From NCBI GenBank assembly GCA_023807065.1, contig JAJJLU010000331.1, positions 1 through 64,000 on the forward strand: a DNA stretch of 64,000 bases. The letters are read 5' to 3'. The position numbers and the translations under genes were made by a program. Under the pieces are notes generated by a model, which saw only the letters and a program-made list of their open reading frames with translations, did not search any database and was not told the DNA's origin. This DNA is from Isotricha intestinalis. Taxonomy: Eukaryota; Ciliophora; Litostomatea; Vestibuliferida; Isotrichidae. Within the stretch, counting starts at the first letter, position 1; every line of letters starts with the position of its first letter. Below are positions 40,744 to 53,500 of the stretch, piece after piece.

Positions 40744-41982
40744 ATGGAACTGTATGAAAATAAATCAACTAAAAAAATAAATTTGAATGCCCCTTATTCG
40801 ATGAGAAATATAAACAACAAAGCATTTGAAGAAGAACCAATAATGTTAATCAAATCTAAATCATATCAAAACGTAATTTCAAAATCATATAAATTAGAAT
40901 CAATAACGGATTTTAATGACATTAAAGATGATTCATGTTTAAATGAATTAAATAAAGAAGAAAGAAGAAGAAAAAGGGAAGAAAGGAAAAAAAATTTTGA
41001 TGAATTTATAAAAAGAAATTATGCTATTTTAGAAAGGAAAAAAGGATTAGAAAATAGAAAAAATTTTTTATTTGAACATAAAAGAGAAATAAGAAGTGAA
41101 CAAGAAAGAATTGATGGATTTAATAGATTAATTGATGATGCAAATAGAAGATTTGAAGCCAAAGAAAGAGCAGAACAAATGTTACATGATATTAAAAATT
41201 CTAAAAAAGGAAATAATAAAAAATATTCTTCTGAAGAATGGAAAGAAATATATAATAAAAGATTTATTGAATTTCAAAAGTTACATAATGAAAAAATTTT
41301 AAAAGAAAAACAAAAAAAAGAAGAAGAAATTAAAAAAGAAAATGAAAAATATGATAAGGAAATTGAAGGAAAAAAAATTAAAATTCCAATAAAAAAAATA
41401 AATGAAATTTCTGATAAGTTATATAATAAAGGAAGAAAAATTTATAATACTAAAAAAGATTTTACTCAATCTCAAAGTTTAAAAAAAAATTCAAGTCAAG
41501 GAAATAAATCTTTTAATAAAGAAAATGATAATAATACAGTTAAAAATTTAAAACAAAATAAAAGTATATCTAAATATAAAAATATTCAACCTAGATATAT
41601 GCAATTTTTTCAAACTCAATCTTTAGAAGAAACTTTAGGAAAATTAAGAGACGAAAGAAAAGAATATGAAAATAAAATAAATTCTAAAAATTCTACTTTA
41701 AAAGAAAAAGAAAAAGATAAAGATCAATCTAGAATTAGTTATTCAAGTAATAATAGTGGTTTAAAAATATATCAAACTAATTTTATTCAATGTATTAAAT
41801 TTAAAGATTTTCCTTCTTTAAATAATATCACAAGTGAAAATGATAATTCGAATAAAAAAAATAATACTAATAATAAAACTAGTACATTACATTATAAAGA
41901 AGAAAATAAAAATCTAATTGATATTGAAAAAATAGAAGAAGAATTAATGAATGATTTAAATAAAAAAAATAAAAAATATTAA
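40744..41982 (+). CDS. Charged coiled-coil protein, unknown
   Basis: This 412-aa protein starts MELYENKSTKKINLNAPYS. Residues 75-225 form a strongly charged helical region with a conserved-looking core (RNYAILERKKGLENRKNFLF, RIDGFNRLIDDANRRFEAKE, YSSEEWKEIYNKRFIEFQKL). Residues 230-412 are Lys/Asn/Ser-rich, with a short hydrophobic motif, QPRYMQFFQTQSLEETLGKL. No enzyme or membrane motif is seen. It ends 58 bp upstream of the kinase on the same strand. Confidence 0.75.
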   Translation: MELYENKSTKKINLNAPYSMRNINNKAFEEEPIMLIKSKSYQNVISKSYKLESITDFNDIKDDSCLNELNKEERRRKREERKKNFDEFIKRNYAILERKKGLENRKNFLFEHKREIRSEQERIDGFNRLIDDANRRFEAKERAEQMLHDIKNSKKGNNKKYSSEEWKEIYNKRFIEFQKLHNEKILKEKQKKEEEIKKENEKYDKEIEGKKIKIPIKKINEISDKLYNKGRKIYNTKKDFTQSQSLKKNSSQGNKSFNKENDNNTVKNLKQNKSISKYKNIQPRYMQFFQTQSLEETLGKLRDERKEYENKINSKNSTLKEKEKDKDQSRISYSSNNSGLKIYQTNFIQCIKFKDFPSLNNITSENDNSNKKNNTNNKTSTLHYKEENKNLIDIEKIEEELMNDLNKKNKKY

Positions 41983-42040
41983 AAAACAATAAAATAACTA
42001 TTATTATAAATTAAATAATTTTTTAATATTAAAAATTAAA

Positions 42041-43525
42041 ATGGGAGTAAAAAGTTCAAAAAATCTTAAACAATCAAATTTATCAGAAACATTTTCCTTA
42101 TCTCCAAATTTATTTGATTTTAAATATATAATAGGAAAAGGAGGTTTTGGAAAAGTATGGAAAGTAGTTTTAAAAAAAACAGGAGAATTATTTGCATTAA
42201 AAGAGATGTCGAAAGCAAAAATAATAGATAAAAAAAGTGAAAAATCTATTAAATATGAAAGAGATTTATTAGTAAAATTAAAGCATCCATTTATAGTAAA
42301 TATGCATTTTGCTTTTCAAGATAAAGAAAATTTATATTTAGTAATGGATTTGTTGACAGGAGGAGATTTGCGTTATCATATATCAAAACAAAAAAAATTT
42401 ACAGAAGAACAAACAAGTAAAAAAAATATTAAATAAAAAATATAAAAATCCATATTTATATAATTTATAGAATTCTTCATTTGTTGCCTTGTATTAGGAT
42501 TAGAATATTTACATACAAATAATGTATTACATAGAGATATAAAACCTGAAAATTTAGTTTTAGATAATAGAGGATATGTTAGAATAACGGATTTTGGAAT
42601 AGCTAAAATATATCAAAAAAAAAATTCATTAGAAACAAGTGGAACTCCAGGTTATATGTCACCAGAAGTAATAATAGGAAAAGACCATAATGAAGTAGTA
42701 GATTATTTTGCAGTTGGAGTAATCACTTTTGAATTTATGATGGGATATAGACCATATAATGGAAAAAGTAGAAAAGATATTAAAGAAAAAATATTAAGTA
42801 AACAAGTAGAAATTAAAAAGAATGAAATTCCTAATGGCTGGTCTAATGAAGTTGCTGATTTTATTAATAAATTATTACAAAAAAAACCTGCTAATAGATT
42901 AGGTTTAAGAAGTTCTATTGAAGTTAAAGAACATCCTTGGATTAAGAAATATAATTGGAAAGATTTATATGAAAAAAAATTAGAAGCTCCTTTTATTCCT
43001 CCTGAAGGAGATAATTTTGATTCTAAATATTGTTTAAATGATAATAAATTATTACCTGATGTTAAAATTAAATATGATAAAATATTAAAAGATCCTCATT
43101 ATAAAGATGCTTTTTCTAATTTTACTTATTATGGTGAATATTTAGAAGATATTAAAATAAAAAATAAAGGGAAATTTAATATTCATAATGGAGAAAATTT
43201 AATTGTTGAAAAATTTATTAATCCTCATGAAAATATTGAAAATTGGAAGAATGATGTTGATAATACTATTATTGATAATATTGGGAAAGAAGAAAATTTA
43301 TTTGTTGTTCATGAAGAAGAATTAGAAAAAAATGAAATTGCTGAAAATAAAATGAAGAAAAAGAAACAACAAACTGTCAGTTCCACAAATTCTGCTTTGA
43401 AAAAACAATATAATAAAAAGAATAAAAATTCTGCTTTTGAAGAAATTAATGAATTAGATAATAATTTGTTAAATGTTGATACAAATGATATTATTTCTGA
43501 TGTACCCGATATGAGATATTATTAA
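42041..43525 (+). CDS. AGC-type Ser/Thr protein kinase, N-myristoylation signal, two exons
   Basis: Exons 42041-42416 and 42471-43525 give 476 aa. All kinase landmarks are present: glycine loop GKGGFGKVW (32-40), K54 in ALKEMSK, E73, HRDIKPEN with catalytic D148, DFG at 166-168, activation end SGTPGYMSPEV, and EVVDYFAVGVI. The fold and the lobe after the APE-like site resemble PKA/PKG-type AGC kinases common in ciliates. MGVKSSK gives Gly2 and Ser6 for N-myristoylation. The tail (PFIPPEGDNFDSKYC, then FSNFTYYGEY) resembles an AGC C-terminal tail, followed by an extra 110 residues rich in charge. No cyclic-nucleotide-binding domain is present. Its place between two cyclases suggests, but does not show, a link to that signalling. 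Confidence 0.92.
42417..42470 (+). other. Intron, 54 nt
   Basis: GTAAAAAAAATATT...AATTTATAG, the longest of the six seen. Removal restores EEQTKFFICCLVLGLEYLH, the expected kinase helix; without splicing the frame stops at once. Confidence 0.92.
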
Positions 43526-43665
43526 AATTAAGGGTATATATTTTTCTTAAAAAATTACTTTATTTTGTTATATTATATAAAAAATATAATTACAGTAAAC
43601 TTTAAACAATATTAACTTTAATGAATTTAAAAAAATAAGAATTAAAACTTTAAATTATAAAATTA

Positions 43666-46538
43666 ATGGAAAATCAAATTCCAAATCCTCAAATAATAGA
43701 CAATGTATATAAAAATAAAGAACCAAAATCAGTATTAAATCTAAAAAAAATGATATTAAATGATCATATAAAATTAGAAGATGATAATGCTGCAAGTAAT
43801 CATGCTTTATCTCCTTTAACTCCAAAAGAAGGAAAAAGAAGAAGACAAGGACTTTGGTTTAGAAATTTACCTGGAAAAGATGAAGAAAAAGACAAAAATT
43901 TATCAGAAGATAATAAAGATGATAATTCTGAAGTAGAAGAAAAAAATAAATCAAGTGAAAGTTGCATTAATAAAATTATAAATAAATTAAAAAAATATGA
44001 AGCTTCTGAGATAGGTTGCATTGTTATGTTAATTGTTATAGGAGTTTCTTTATGTTTTTATGATATTAAATTACTTTTAATGTCCAGAAAATATAGAAAT
44101 GTTTATCGAATTATTTATGCTATATTTATTTTTTATTATTTTTTTGATTTGATTTTTAGAATGATAGTATTAGATAAATTATATAAAACTCTTTATTTTT
44201 GGATTGATTTAATTTCTTGGATTACGATGATTTTTGATATTGATACTATAGGTTATGATTTAATTGAAAAAATTTTATATAAAAAATCTCATGATAAATA
44301 TCTTTCTTATGTAAGACAAACTAAGATTGAAGTTGTAATGAATATAATTCAAATAGTAAGATTACTTAGAGTAGTTAAATTTTATAAATTATTTGTTATA
44401 TTATTAGATGAAAATGAAAAGAAAAAACATATAAATAAAATGATAGCAAAATTAAGTGGAAAAAAGAATAAATTTTTAAGACAAAAAACAGCTAAACATA
44501 TAAAAACTTCATTATCAAATGTAAGAGATAATAGTGTTGTGCTAATTAATAATAACACAACCACTTTACCAATTAATCAAACTCCAATTCCTCAAACAGC
44601 AGATATGGTATATAAATCTCCTGGAAAAAAAATTCAAGGAAGAGCTTCAATATTTGCTTTAAATTCAAATAGTGAAGAAAACAAAAAATGGGAAGAAGAT
44701 ATGAAAAAACAAATTGAAGCTCATATGGCAAAACAAAATAAAATAAGTAAAAAAGTAACTGAAGGAATATCTAGATTAATGATGATTATAGTTATTTCAG
44801 TGTTTATAGTTTCAATATATACTGATGAAGATAATTTTAATACTGAAAGTTTTTCATATATGTTAATGTGCAAATTTATTAATAAACATGTTATTAAAAA
44901 TAATATTCATAATCTTAATGATGTAATAGAATATGTCAAATGGTATCTTTTAACAAATATTCTTCCAAATTATCCTATTATTCAAGTTCAATGGAATGAT
45001 TCTATTGTGTTTAAAAATAATTCAATGGAACAAAATTTTGATTATTATCATATAAGAGATATTTTATTTATTTATCCAGAAACTAATTCAACTACAATAA
45101 TTATAGTATCAAAAAGAGGAATATCAAAAACAATATCAATAATATATATAATAAGATTATTTTATATAATAATAATAATATCAGCTTTATGTTTATTAAT
45201 TAATAATGATGTATATAATTTAATTTTTCATCCTTTAGAAAAAATAGGAAAAGTAGTTGATATAGTAAGTAAAGATCCAGTTGGAAGTAAAACAGTCACA
45301 GAATTAAAAACAAATTATCAAAAAGGAGGAAATAAAAATGAAGATAAATCTAGTGTAAGTTATGAAATAAAAGTTATTCAAAGTGCAATCATTAGAATTT
45401 CAGCATTAATGGCAATAAATTTTGGAGAAGCTGGAGGTGAAATTTTAAAAGAAAATATATCTAGTTCAGAAGGTTTAAATCCAATGTTACAAGGAAAAAA
45501 AATTCAAGCTATTTTTGGTTTTTGTTTTATTCATAATTTCAGTGAAATTAATGAAGCTTTTCAAGAAAGAACTATGATATTTGTTAATCAAATAAGTGAT
45601 ATTGTTCATTCTTGTGTAGATAAATTTAATGGAATAACAAATAAAAAATCTCGGAGATTGTTATTTATTAGCATGGAAATTTAAAGAAAAAACAGAAAAA
45701 GAAAATGATGGAAAATCAGACTCGAATCTATCAAATGATAAAACAGAAGAATTAGCAGATTGTGCTTTATTAGGTTTTTTAAATATAATAAAAAAGATAA
45801 ATAAATCTCAAAATATTTTAGCATATAGAAAAGATTCAGATTTAATAAAAAAATTTGGTCCTAAATATACAGTTCAAATGGGATTTGGATTACATACAGG
45901 ATGGGGAATAGAAGGAGCAATAGGGTCTTATTATAAAATTGATTGTTCATATTTAAGTCCAAATGTTAATATTGCAGCAAGATTAGAAACAGCAACTAAT
46001 ATATATGGAGTAGATATATTATTTAGTGGTGAATTTTATGATTTATTATCTGATTTTATGAAAAGGAAATGTAGAAAAATTGGATATTGTTACTTTAAAA
46101 GGAAGTGAAAAACCAGTAAGTTTATATACTGTTGATATTAATAGAAATATTCATCCAGGAAAAATTATAAGTAAAAAGGATAGAATGACATTAACAGAAA
46201 GAAGAAGTTATTATGCTTTAAAAAAGAAAAAATTATGGCATAAATATTTAGAACAAAAATCTAAAATATCTTTAGGTGAAAGTTATTTAAAACAAAGTAA
46301 AGGTTTAAGACAATTATTAAAGCCAACTAAAAGTGATATGTTTTATACATGTTTTGAAGATGGATTTAATGATTATATTGATGGTGAATGGAAAGAAGCT
46401 GCTCAATTTTTAGAAAAAGCAAGATATTTAGATAAAAGTGATGGTCCCACAAAAACCATATTATCATATATTAAAAGCTTAGATTTAAAACCACCTGAAA
46501 ATTGGGATGGATATAGAGTACTTACTTCTAAAACTTAA
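43666..46538 (+). CDS. Paralogous membrane cyclase (cyclase 2) with two apparent +1 frameshifts
   Basis: With two one-base corrections the protein is about 956 aa and has the same layout as cyclase 1: four N-terminal membrane segments, linker, two membrane segments (MMIIVISVFIVSIY and LFYIIIIISALCLLINN), HAMP-like helix, cyclase domain and TPR-like tail ending NWDGYRVLTSKT. The S4 equivalent (IIQIVRLLRVVKFYKLF) has fewer basic residues. Frame shifts 1 to 2 at the A6 run 45643-45648 and 2 to 3 at the A5/GG stretch 46075-46083. Both fall in conserved cyclase blocks, and coding sequence resumes perfectly after each, so a sequencing slip, very recent decay or programmed shifting are all possible. 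The first metal Asp is replaced by F621 (GFCFIHNF); the second Asp is kept (GDCY). Catalysis is therefore doubtful even if the frames are intact. The Asn and Arg of NVNIAARLE are kept. Confidence 0.82.
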
Positions 46539-46862
46539 TAATTAAGTTTTTTATTTTTTTTATTAGGTATTTTTTAAGGTTTTTTGTCATTGGTATTTAT
46601 TATGGGAATTTTATTATTTTTATATTGTATTTATTATTTGATTGATTTTTTTTCCTGCTGAATTAAATCAGTATTCAATTAGATTTCAAAAATTAAAAAT
46701 CAATTTTTTTTAAAATATTTTTTTTATTTCTAGTTTTTTATAAATTAATTCATACTTAAACTCTATATTTTATTATAAATATAAATTACTATAAATATAA
46801 AATATACATAATAAAAAGAAACCCCCTAAAATCTAAATATTAAATAATAAAATAATATATAT
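46539..46862. other. 324-bp spacer between convergent genes
   Basis: AT-rich sequence between two facing stop codons, T-rich on the left and A-rich on the right, as expected for two transcript ends. No RNA gene or repeat was seen. Confidence 0.45.
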
Positions 46863-47489
46863 TTATAAATTTCCTTCAGTTTTATTCTCTTTCATATAAT
46901 TCCCAAATTGAGCAAAGTAAATTTCTTCATATTCATTTCTTATATATTTAGTTATTCTTTTACTTTTTCTCCTTTTAACACTAATTGGATATTTTCCAAC
47001 ATAAGGAATTGGTTTAGAACAATTTCTTATCCTTATATTGTTATTTTCATTAAAATAATTATTTAAAATATCTTCAAGATTACTTTCTTTTTTTTTATAT
47101 TTCATTAATTGAATTTTTAAATTTTCATTTTCTTCTTTTATTTTTTTTAATTCATAATCTTTTTCTCTGTTATTATATTCATCATTTTTATCAAATGACA
47201 TATAATTTATTGAATTTATTTCTTTACTAATATCTTTATTTCTTGTAGATTTATCACTTATTGTTGTTGAACTTGAATTTGTATGATGAAGATTATTTTG
47301 ATTTTTTAGAAAATAATTTATAGATTTATTTTTTTTAATTTCATTTTTCTTTTCAATATTTATTTCTTTAAATCTATCATTTATATATTTTTTAAGTGTT
47401 AAATTGGATTTATATATTGAAATATTATCATAATTTTGTTTTAATTTAATATTGCCATTTTGCTTTTTATTTTTATTATCCTTTTTCAT
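46863..47489 (-). CDS. Small basic coiled-coil protein, unknown
   Basis: This 208-aa protein starts MKKDNKNKKQNGN. Residues 1-105 are basic and Asn/Ser-rich. Residues 108-145 form a short coiled coil (LKKIKEENENLKIQLMKYKK). The C-terminal 50 residues look conserved, with Cys, Pro and aromatic residues: CSKPIPYVGKYPI, then YIRNEYEEIYFAQFGNYMKE. The start is 62 bp from the stop of the larger gene upstream on the same strand. Family not recognised. Confidence 0.68.
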   Translation of the reverse strand: MKKDNKNKKQNGNIKLKQNYDNISIYKSNLTLKKYINDRFKEINIEKKNEIKKNKSINYFLKNQNNLHHTNSSSTTISDKSTRNKDISKEINSINYMSFDKNDEYNNREKDYELKKIKEENENLKIQLMKYKKKESNLEDILNNYFNENNNIRIRNCSKPIPYVGKYPISVKRRKSKRITKYIRNEYEEIYFAQFGNYMKENKTEGNL

Positions 47490-47551
47490 TTTAGACTTTC
47501 TTTTATCTTTTTAAATTATTTTTAATATTAATTAATTAAATATAATATTCG

Positions 47552-50500
47552 TTAATCATAAAATTCAGAGATAAATTTAATTAAATCTACATTATTTTTT
47601 TCTTTTGCATAATTTTTAATATTATCCATCATATCTTTATTTTGTAATTGATAAGCTAAAATATATGCATTTTCATATTCTCCAATAACATATAAAGAAT
47701 GCATTCTAGTATATTCATCTAACATTCTAGGAATTAAATTTTCTTTAATAAATATTTTATCTTGTTCTTCATTAGGATTTAATTGAGAAACTGCAAATAC
47801 TAATATATCATTCCATATTATTTCTTTACTTTCATTAAATTTAATTAAAGTACCATTTTCACCCCATTGAGATATAATTTCCATTAATTTTTCAAATTTA
47901 TCAAATTGTTTTTCTCTCATTAAATCTGTTACTTCTGTTAAAATAAATTTTCTTAAATCTAAAGAATAACCACTTATTATATCTAATACTAAATTATTAT
48001 TTGAAATTAAAATTATTTGACATATTTTATATATTTCATCTTCTTTATTATTCATTATATTATATGGAATATCTTTTTTAATTTCCATTATTTTAATTTG
48101 AAAAGAAACTGATTTTAATAATTTATGTAATATATGAGAATCTATTTTTTTATTAATTATATCTCCAGTTCCTCCTTTAATATCAAAAATTTTTACTACA
48201 TTTTTATTACTTTTTACTACTTTAACCATATTACTTTCTGTTATTTTATAATATTCTAATTGTTTATCTTTGTCTTTTGTTTCTTTACTTAATTTTAAAG
48301 ATTCTAAACTTGCTTCTAAATAATGTTCTAATGTTTCAAATGATAATAATAATTCAATTGATGCATTTTCTTTTGATAAAAATAATATTAATTGTTTTAT
48401 TAAATTATCTATTGGATTTGATAAATGAATTGATTTATTATTATCTGAACAATATTTTAAAGCAGAAATAAAAATTTCAAATTTTTCAGTCAAATAAAAT
48501 TTATTTAATATTTGATCAAGGAAAAATTTTTTTCCTAAATATTTATTATTTTTTTCTATAAATTTAATTAATTCAACAAACATATTATTTTCAATATAAT
48601 AATTTATTAATTGATCAAAAGTTCCATATGTTGAAATATAATAAGCTACTTCATATATAATATTTTTCTTTTCATTTTCAATGAATTTATTTAAATCTTC
48701 AATACTATTTTTTTCAATTTTTATTTTGTCAAATAAATATTCTTTTGCAAATTCTTTAATTGATTTAATATTATTATCAAATTGATTTTTTAAAAGAATG
48801 GATTCTATTGTTAAAAATTCTTTTAAAGTAAATATAAATTCTCCTTGAGTAATTTTTATAATATCTTCAACAACAAGTAAAGTTTCTTCTTTTGTCAAAG
48901 TTTCATAATTATCATTTGGTAAATTTGTTTTTTCATCAAATAATATTTTTTTAAAATATAATCTTCCTTTTTCAAAATTTCTATTTTTCAAAGAAAAAAA
49001 AGCTATTTCTTTATCAATTATTGTTGAATCAATATCAAACTCTTTACAATATTTTTCTGCAATATTTATAAAATCATTTTCTAATAATTTATCTCTAATA
49101 TTTATTTTATAATCTAAATTCTGAAAAAATTCTTTAAAATCTAAATGAATAAAATTATCAATTTTTTCATATAAAAATTTTCTAAATAATTTAGATAATT
49201 TTTTATATATAACTAATTTACTTTTTAATTCATGATCATTTGATTTTTCTTTATCAACTAAATCAATAGAATAATTTATAACTTTATCTATAATTTCTAA
49301 AGATAATAGTTTCAAATAATTTTCTCTTCTTTTATTATTTAATTTTAAACAATGAATGTCACAAATTTCTAAACAAGTTTTAATAACTACTGTTATTGTA
49401 GAACAATATTGAATTAATCTTTTAAATAAATCAAAATTAGGAGCTAAATTATATCTGAAATTTTTTCTTAATTGTACAATATTATTTTGATTAAAAGTTA
49501 TTATTGAATTATTATTGTCTTCTAAAATATTTTCTTCTTTTATATCTAAGGCTTTTTTACTATAATCCAATATTAAATCTTCAGATTGATATGATAATAA
49601 AGGAAAATGATTAAATATTTTATCTAAAATTTCAAATTTTTGATTTATTAATAAAAATTCAATCATTAAATTTTGTGATTCTGATAAATTTACTATTTTA
49701 TCTTGTAAATCTTCAGGAATTAAAAAATACATTTGAATACATATTTTTCTATTTTTTAAATATTCTATAGTTTGAGTATTTATTTTTGAATAATAATTTT
49801 TTAGTAAATATTCGATTATTAATAATTTATTTTCAAAATTATTTGATTCTAAAATAAAAGAAATACAAAAACTTATTTTATCATCAAGTTCATTTATTTT
49901 TTCTAAAGCTTTAATTTTATTCAAAGTATCACCTTTACATAATAATATTTTAATTTCAGATGAAATAATTAAATCTTTATACAATTCAATGAAATTATAT
50001 ATTTTTAGAAGTTTATGACAAATATCATGTCTGTTTTTATCCATTAAATTATTTAAAAATTTTTCAATTTTATCTTTCTCACAATTTTCTTCCATTTGAC
50101 TATATAAAAAATTATTATAATTATCGATTGTTTGAATATCTGATAAAGTCTCAAATTTGTCAATTAATATTTGTATTTCTGAATTTCTGTCTAAAATATA
50201 TAATATTGATAATATTGATTCTGTTTTCCAATAATTAAAAAACATTTTTAAATATTTTAATGTTTTTTCTTTATTTTTTAAAAATAATAATGTATCTTTT
50301 ATATTTCTTTCTGATTCTTTATTTTCTATATTTTTTAATATTATTTTTTCTGCAATTTCATCATCATTTAAATTTAAATATCTTTTAAAAATATTTATAC
50401 TCATTTCAATTTCATTTGTTTCTATAAATTGAATACATAATTTTTTATAGTATTCTATATTATTTTTAAAAGAAAGAGAATGAATTTGTTGGAAATTAAT

Positions 50501-53500
50501 TTTTAAATCGGGATTTTTACCATTATTTTTAATATTATATTTTTTTTGAATTTTATTTTCTAAATAAACTTTAGTTTTTTCTTTTAAATTCTGTAAATAA
50601 TTTTTATTTGTCAATTTCATATAATCATAAATTTTAGGAAACATTGAATTTAAATTATCTTTATTTTTAGATTGTTTTTCTTCAATTTTATTCAACATTT
50701 TCTTACAAAAATTTTTAGATTTTTTTAAATTATTTGGAAGAGAACCTTCAATTTTATCAAATAAATGTTTATATTTCTTATTTTTTTGGGATAGAGTAAT
50801 ATATAAATAAAATTTAAGAAACATTTGTCTAACATAAGAAGAATAAATTTCATCTTTAGAATATTTATCAATTAATAAAGTCCAAAATTTAATTTGTGCA
50901 TCTTCATCATTATTATCATAATCAAATCTGTATAAAGAAATCCAAAAAGGATAATAAAATTCTTCATTTTTAACATAATAATTATATAGGAATTCCAATT
51001 GAGATATAGTTATTTCATATTTTTTATTTTTTTCATCATTTGTCATTTCTATATTTATTTCTTTTTCTACATTATTATTATCAATCTTTGTATTATGAAT
51101 ATAATTTAAAAATTCATTATTGTTTACAATTTTAATTGTACAAGGATTTGTATATTCTAATAAAACTATTATAAAATCAATATGAGTTAATTTTGCTACT
51201 TCAAATGCTTCTGATAAACTCTCATATTTGAAAAATAATTTAGAAATAATTGTTTTTGGTAATTTTTTAATAACATTTAAATAATTTACTACACTATTTT
51301 TTTTAATTTTTTTCTTAGAATTATGATATATATCTCCAATATCCATAATATATTTTAAAAAAATTTTTAAGTAATTTTTAGTTTTTGTTTCTTTTTCATA
51401 ATCTTCAATAGTTGAATATGTATAAAAGAATAAATCTTTTAATTCTTTATAAGGAATTTTTTCTGATTCAATTTGATTAATTTTTTCATTTAATGTTTCA
51501 ATTGCATTTTCTTTATTTTTTTGAACACCAGAAAAAATAACTAATTCTTTTGTATCTTTTGTATAATTTTTTAATCCAATATTTTTAGGATTTACAATTG
51601 AATGACAAAAAGTTTCTTTTTTTCCAAATTGAGATGTTTGATTTAAAAAAGATTTAAAAGTTATTATTGTATTTTTTATTAATTCTTTATCTTCAGAATT
51701 TATTTTTTCATAGTTATTTAATAATTTAAGAGAATTTTCTATTAAATTTATTGCATTTTTATAATTTAAATTCTCAGAAAATCCTAAATTAAACATCTCT
51801 TCTAAAGTTAATTCATTTATTTTTTCATCATTAAAAGTTAATACTTCATTTTTTAAATCATCAAATCTTTTAAGATCATTTATTTTTTTAGTATATATTT
51901 CTTTGTCTAAAGAAAAATAATTAATGACTTCTATCATTTGATCATAATCATGTAATTTGTAAGAAATATTAAAATAATTCATTTTATTTTGTTCATTTGA
52001 TTGTAAAAAGATATTATCATTTTGTTCATTATTATAGGAAATTAAATTTAATTTTTCTATCCATGGATTATTACTTGTATTAAATCTAAATGTTAATTCA
52101 TCAATATCCATTAATAAATTTTCTCTTTTTTCATTTAAATAATCTATATATTTTATATCTTTATATTTCCTTTCAAACATATATTTTTCATCTATTAATT
52201 CTAATTCCATTAAAAATTCATCTTTATTATCAATATTATCCATTAATTTTTTTGTTTGATAATCTAAATATTTTCCTTTTAAAATATTTTTTAGATTTGT
52301 TATCTTATCTTTGAAACAATCTAATGCTTGTGTTATAAATAATAAAATTTCAATAAAATAATTTTTATGTGATTCATAAAATTTTTCTTTTAATTCATAT
52401 TTTTTATAATTTTCTATATTTATATTTTTTTCTTTTAATATTATTTTTATCCATCCTTTTAAATCAATAAAAATTAGATTAAATAAATTGTTTATAATAT
52501 TTAATCTATAAGGATAAAGAATTATTTTATTTAGTATTTTATTTAATTCTGCTATATTATCATTTGTTAATTCAAATTCAATTTTTTTATTAATATCATA
52601 ATCATGGAAGAATTTGTCAATTTTTTCCAACAATAAACAATAAAAATAGAAAGAATAAATAACCATCATTTCATGAAAATATTTTTTTTGTAATTTAACA
52701 TTTCTTCTATTAAAGTTTTGAATTAAGTAATTTTCAATTACATCAAATTTAATAGACTTTAAAGTATTTTTAAGAACATAAGGTAAAGAATTATTAAGTA
52801 ATTTCGAATATAAAGAATTTTCAGAAATATTACATAAAGGACTAAAAGAAACAGAAACATCACATAAATGTTGTAAATAATATACTATATCTTTAATAAA
52901 TGGAATTACAGTATATAATTCATCATCACCCTTATTATCTTCTAAAAAAACTTCCAAAATTTTTCTTCTTGTATTTATATCATTATCATATTTTCCCCAT
53001 ACTAATATTATTGCCAATAGTTTTAAATTTGAAAATTGTATTAAAAATTGTTCTGCATTTTCATAGTCTTTGTTATTTAAAAATTTTATTGTTTTTTTTA
53101 TGGGATAACCTAATAAATGCTCTTTATTTATTCTTAAGAAATTTAAATAGTTATTGAAAAATGTTTTATCATTATATTTTAATTTTAAAAAATAGGGAAT
53201 AATATCATTTTTACAATTAAATTCAATATAATAATCTTTTGCTATTTTTAATTTTGAAAATAATTCTTGTTTTGGATGTGCCAAAAGTGATATATAAATT
53301 TTATTAATATTAAGTTTATTATGATATTTTTTTGGTCTTTTTGTAAAAAAATTTAGAGAAAAAAAATTTGTCAAATATACATCTTGATTAACATATACAG
53401 TTAATTGTTCATTTAAATAAGTGATAAATTTTTGAATTTTTTTAATATCAATATCTAAATTATTTTCTTGATAATCATTAATAGAAATCAAACATCCTAG

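Noticed and set aside
45600..45700. An intron to explain the first frame break in cyclase 2
   Set aside because: No GTAAAA donor is near, and any GT-AG removal would delete conserved DKFNGITNK residues. A one-base change explains it better.
46060..46110. An intron to explain the second frame break in cyclase 2
   Set aside because: Too short and no suitable donor; alignment with cyclase 1 needs only one base removed.
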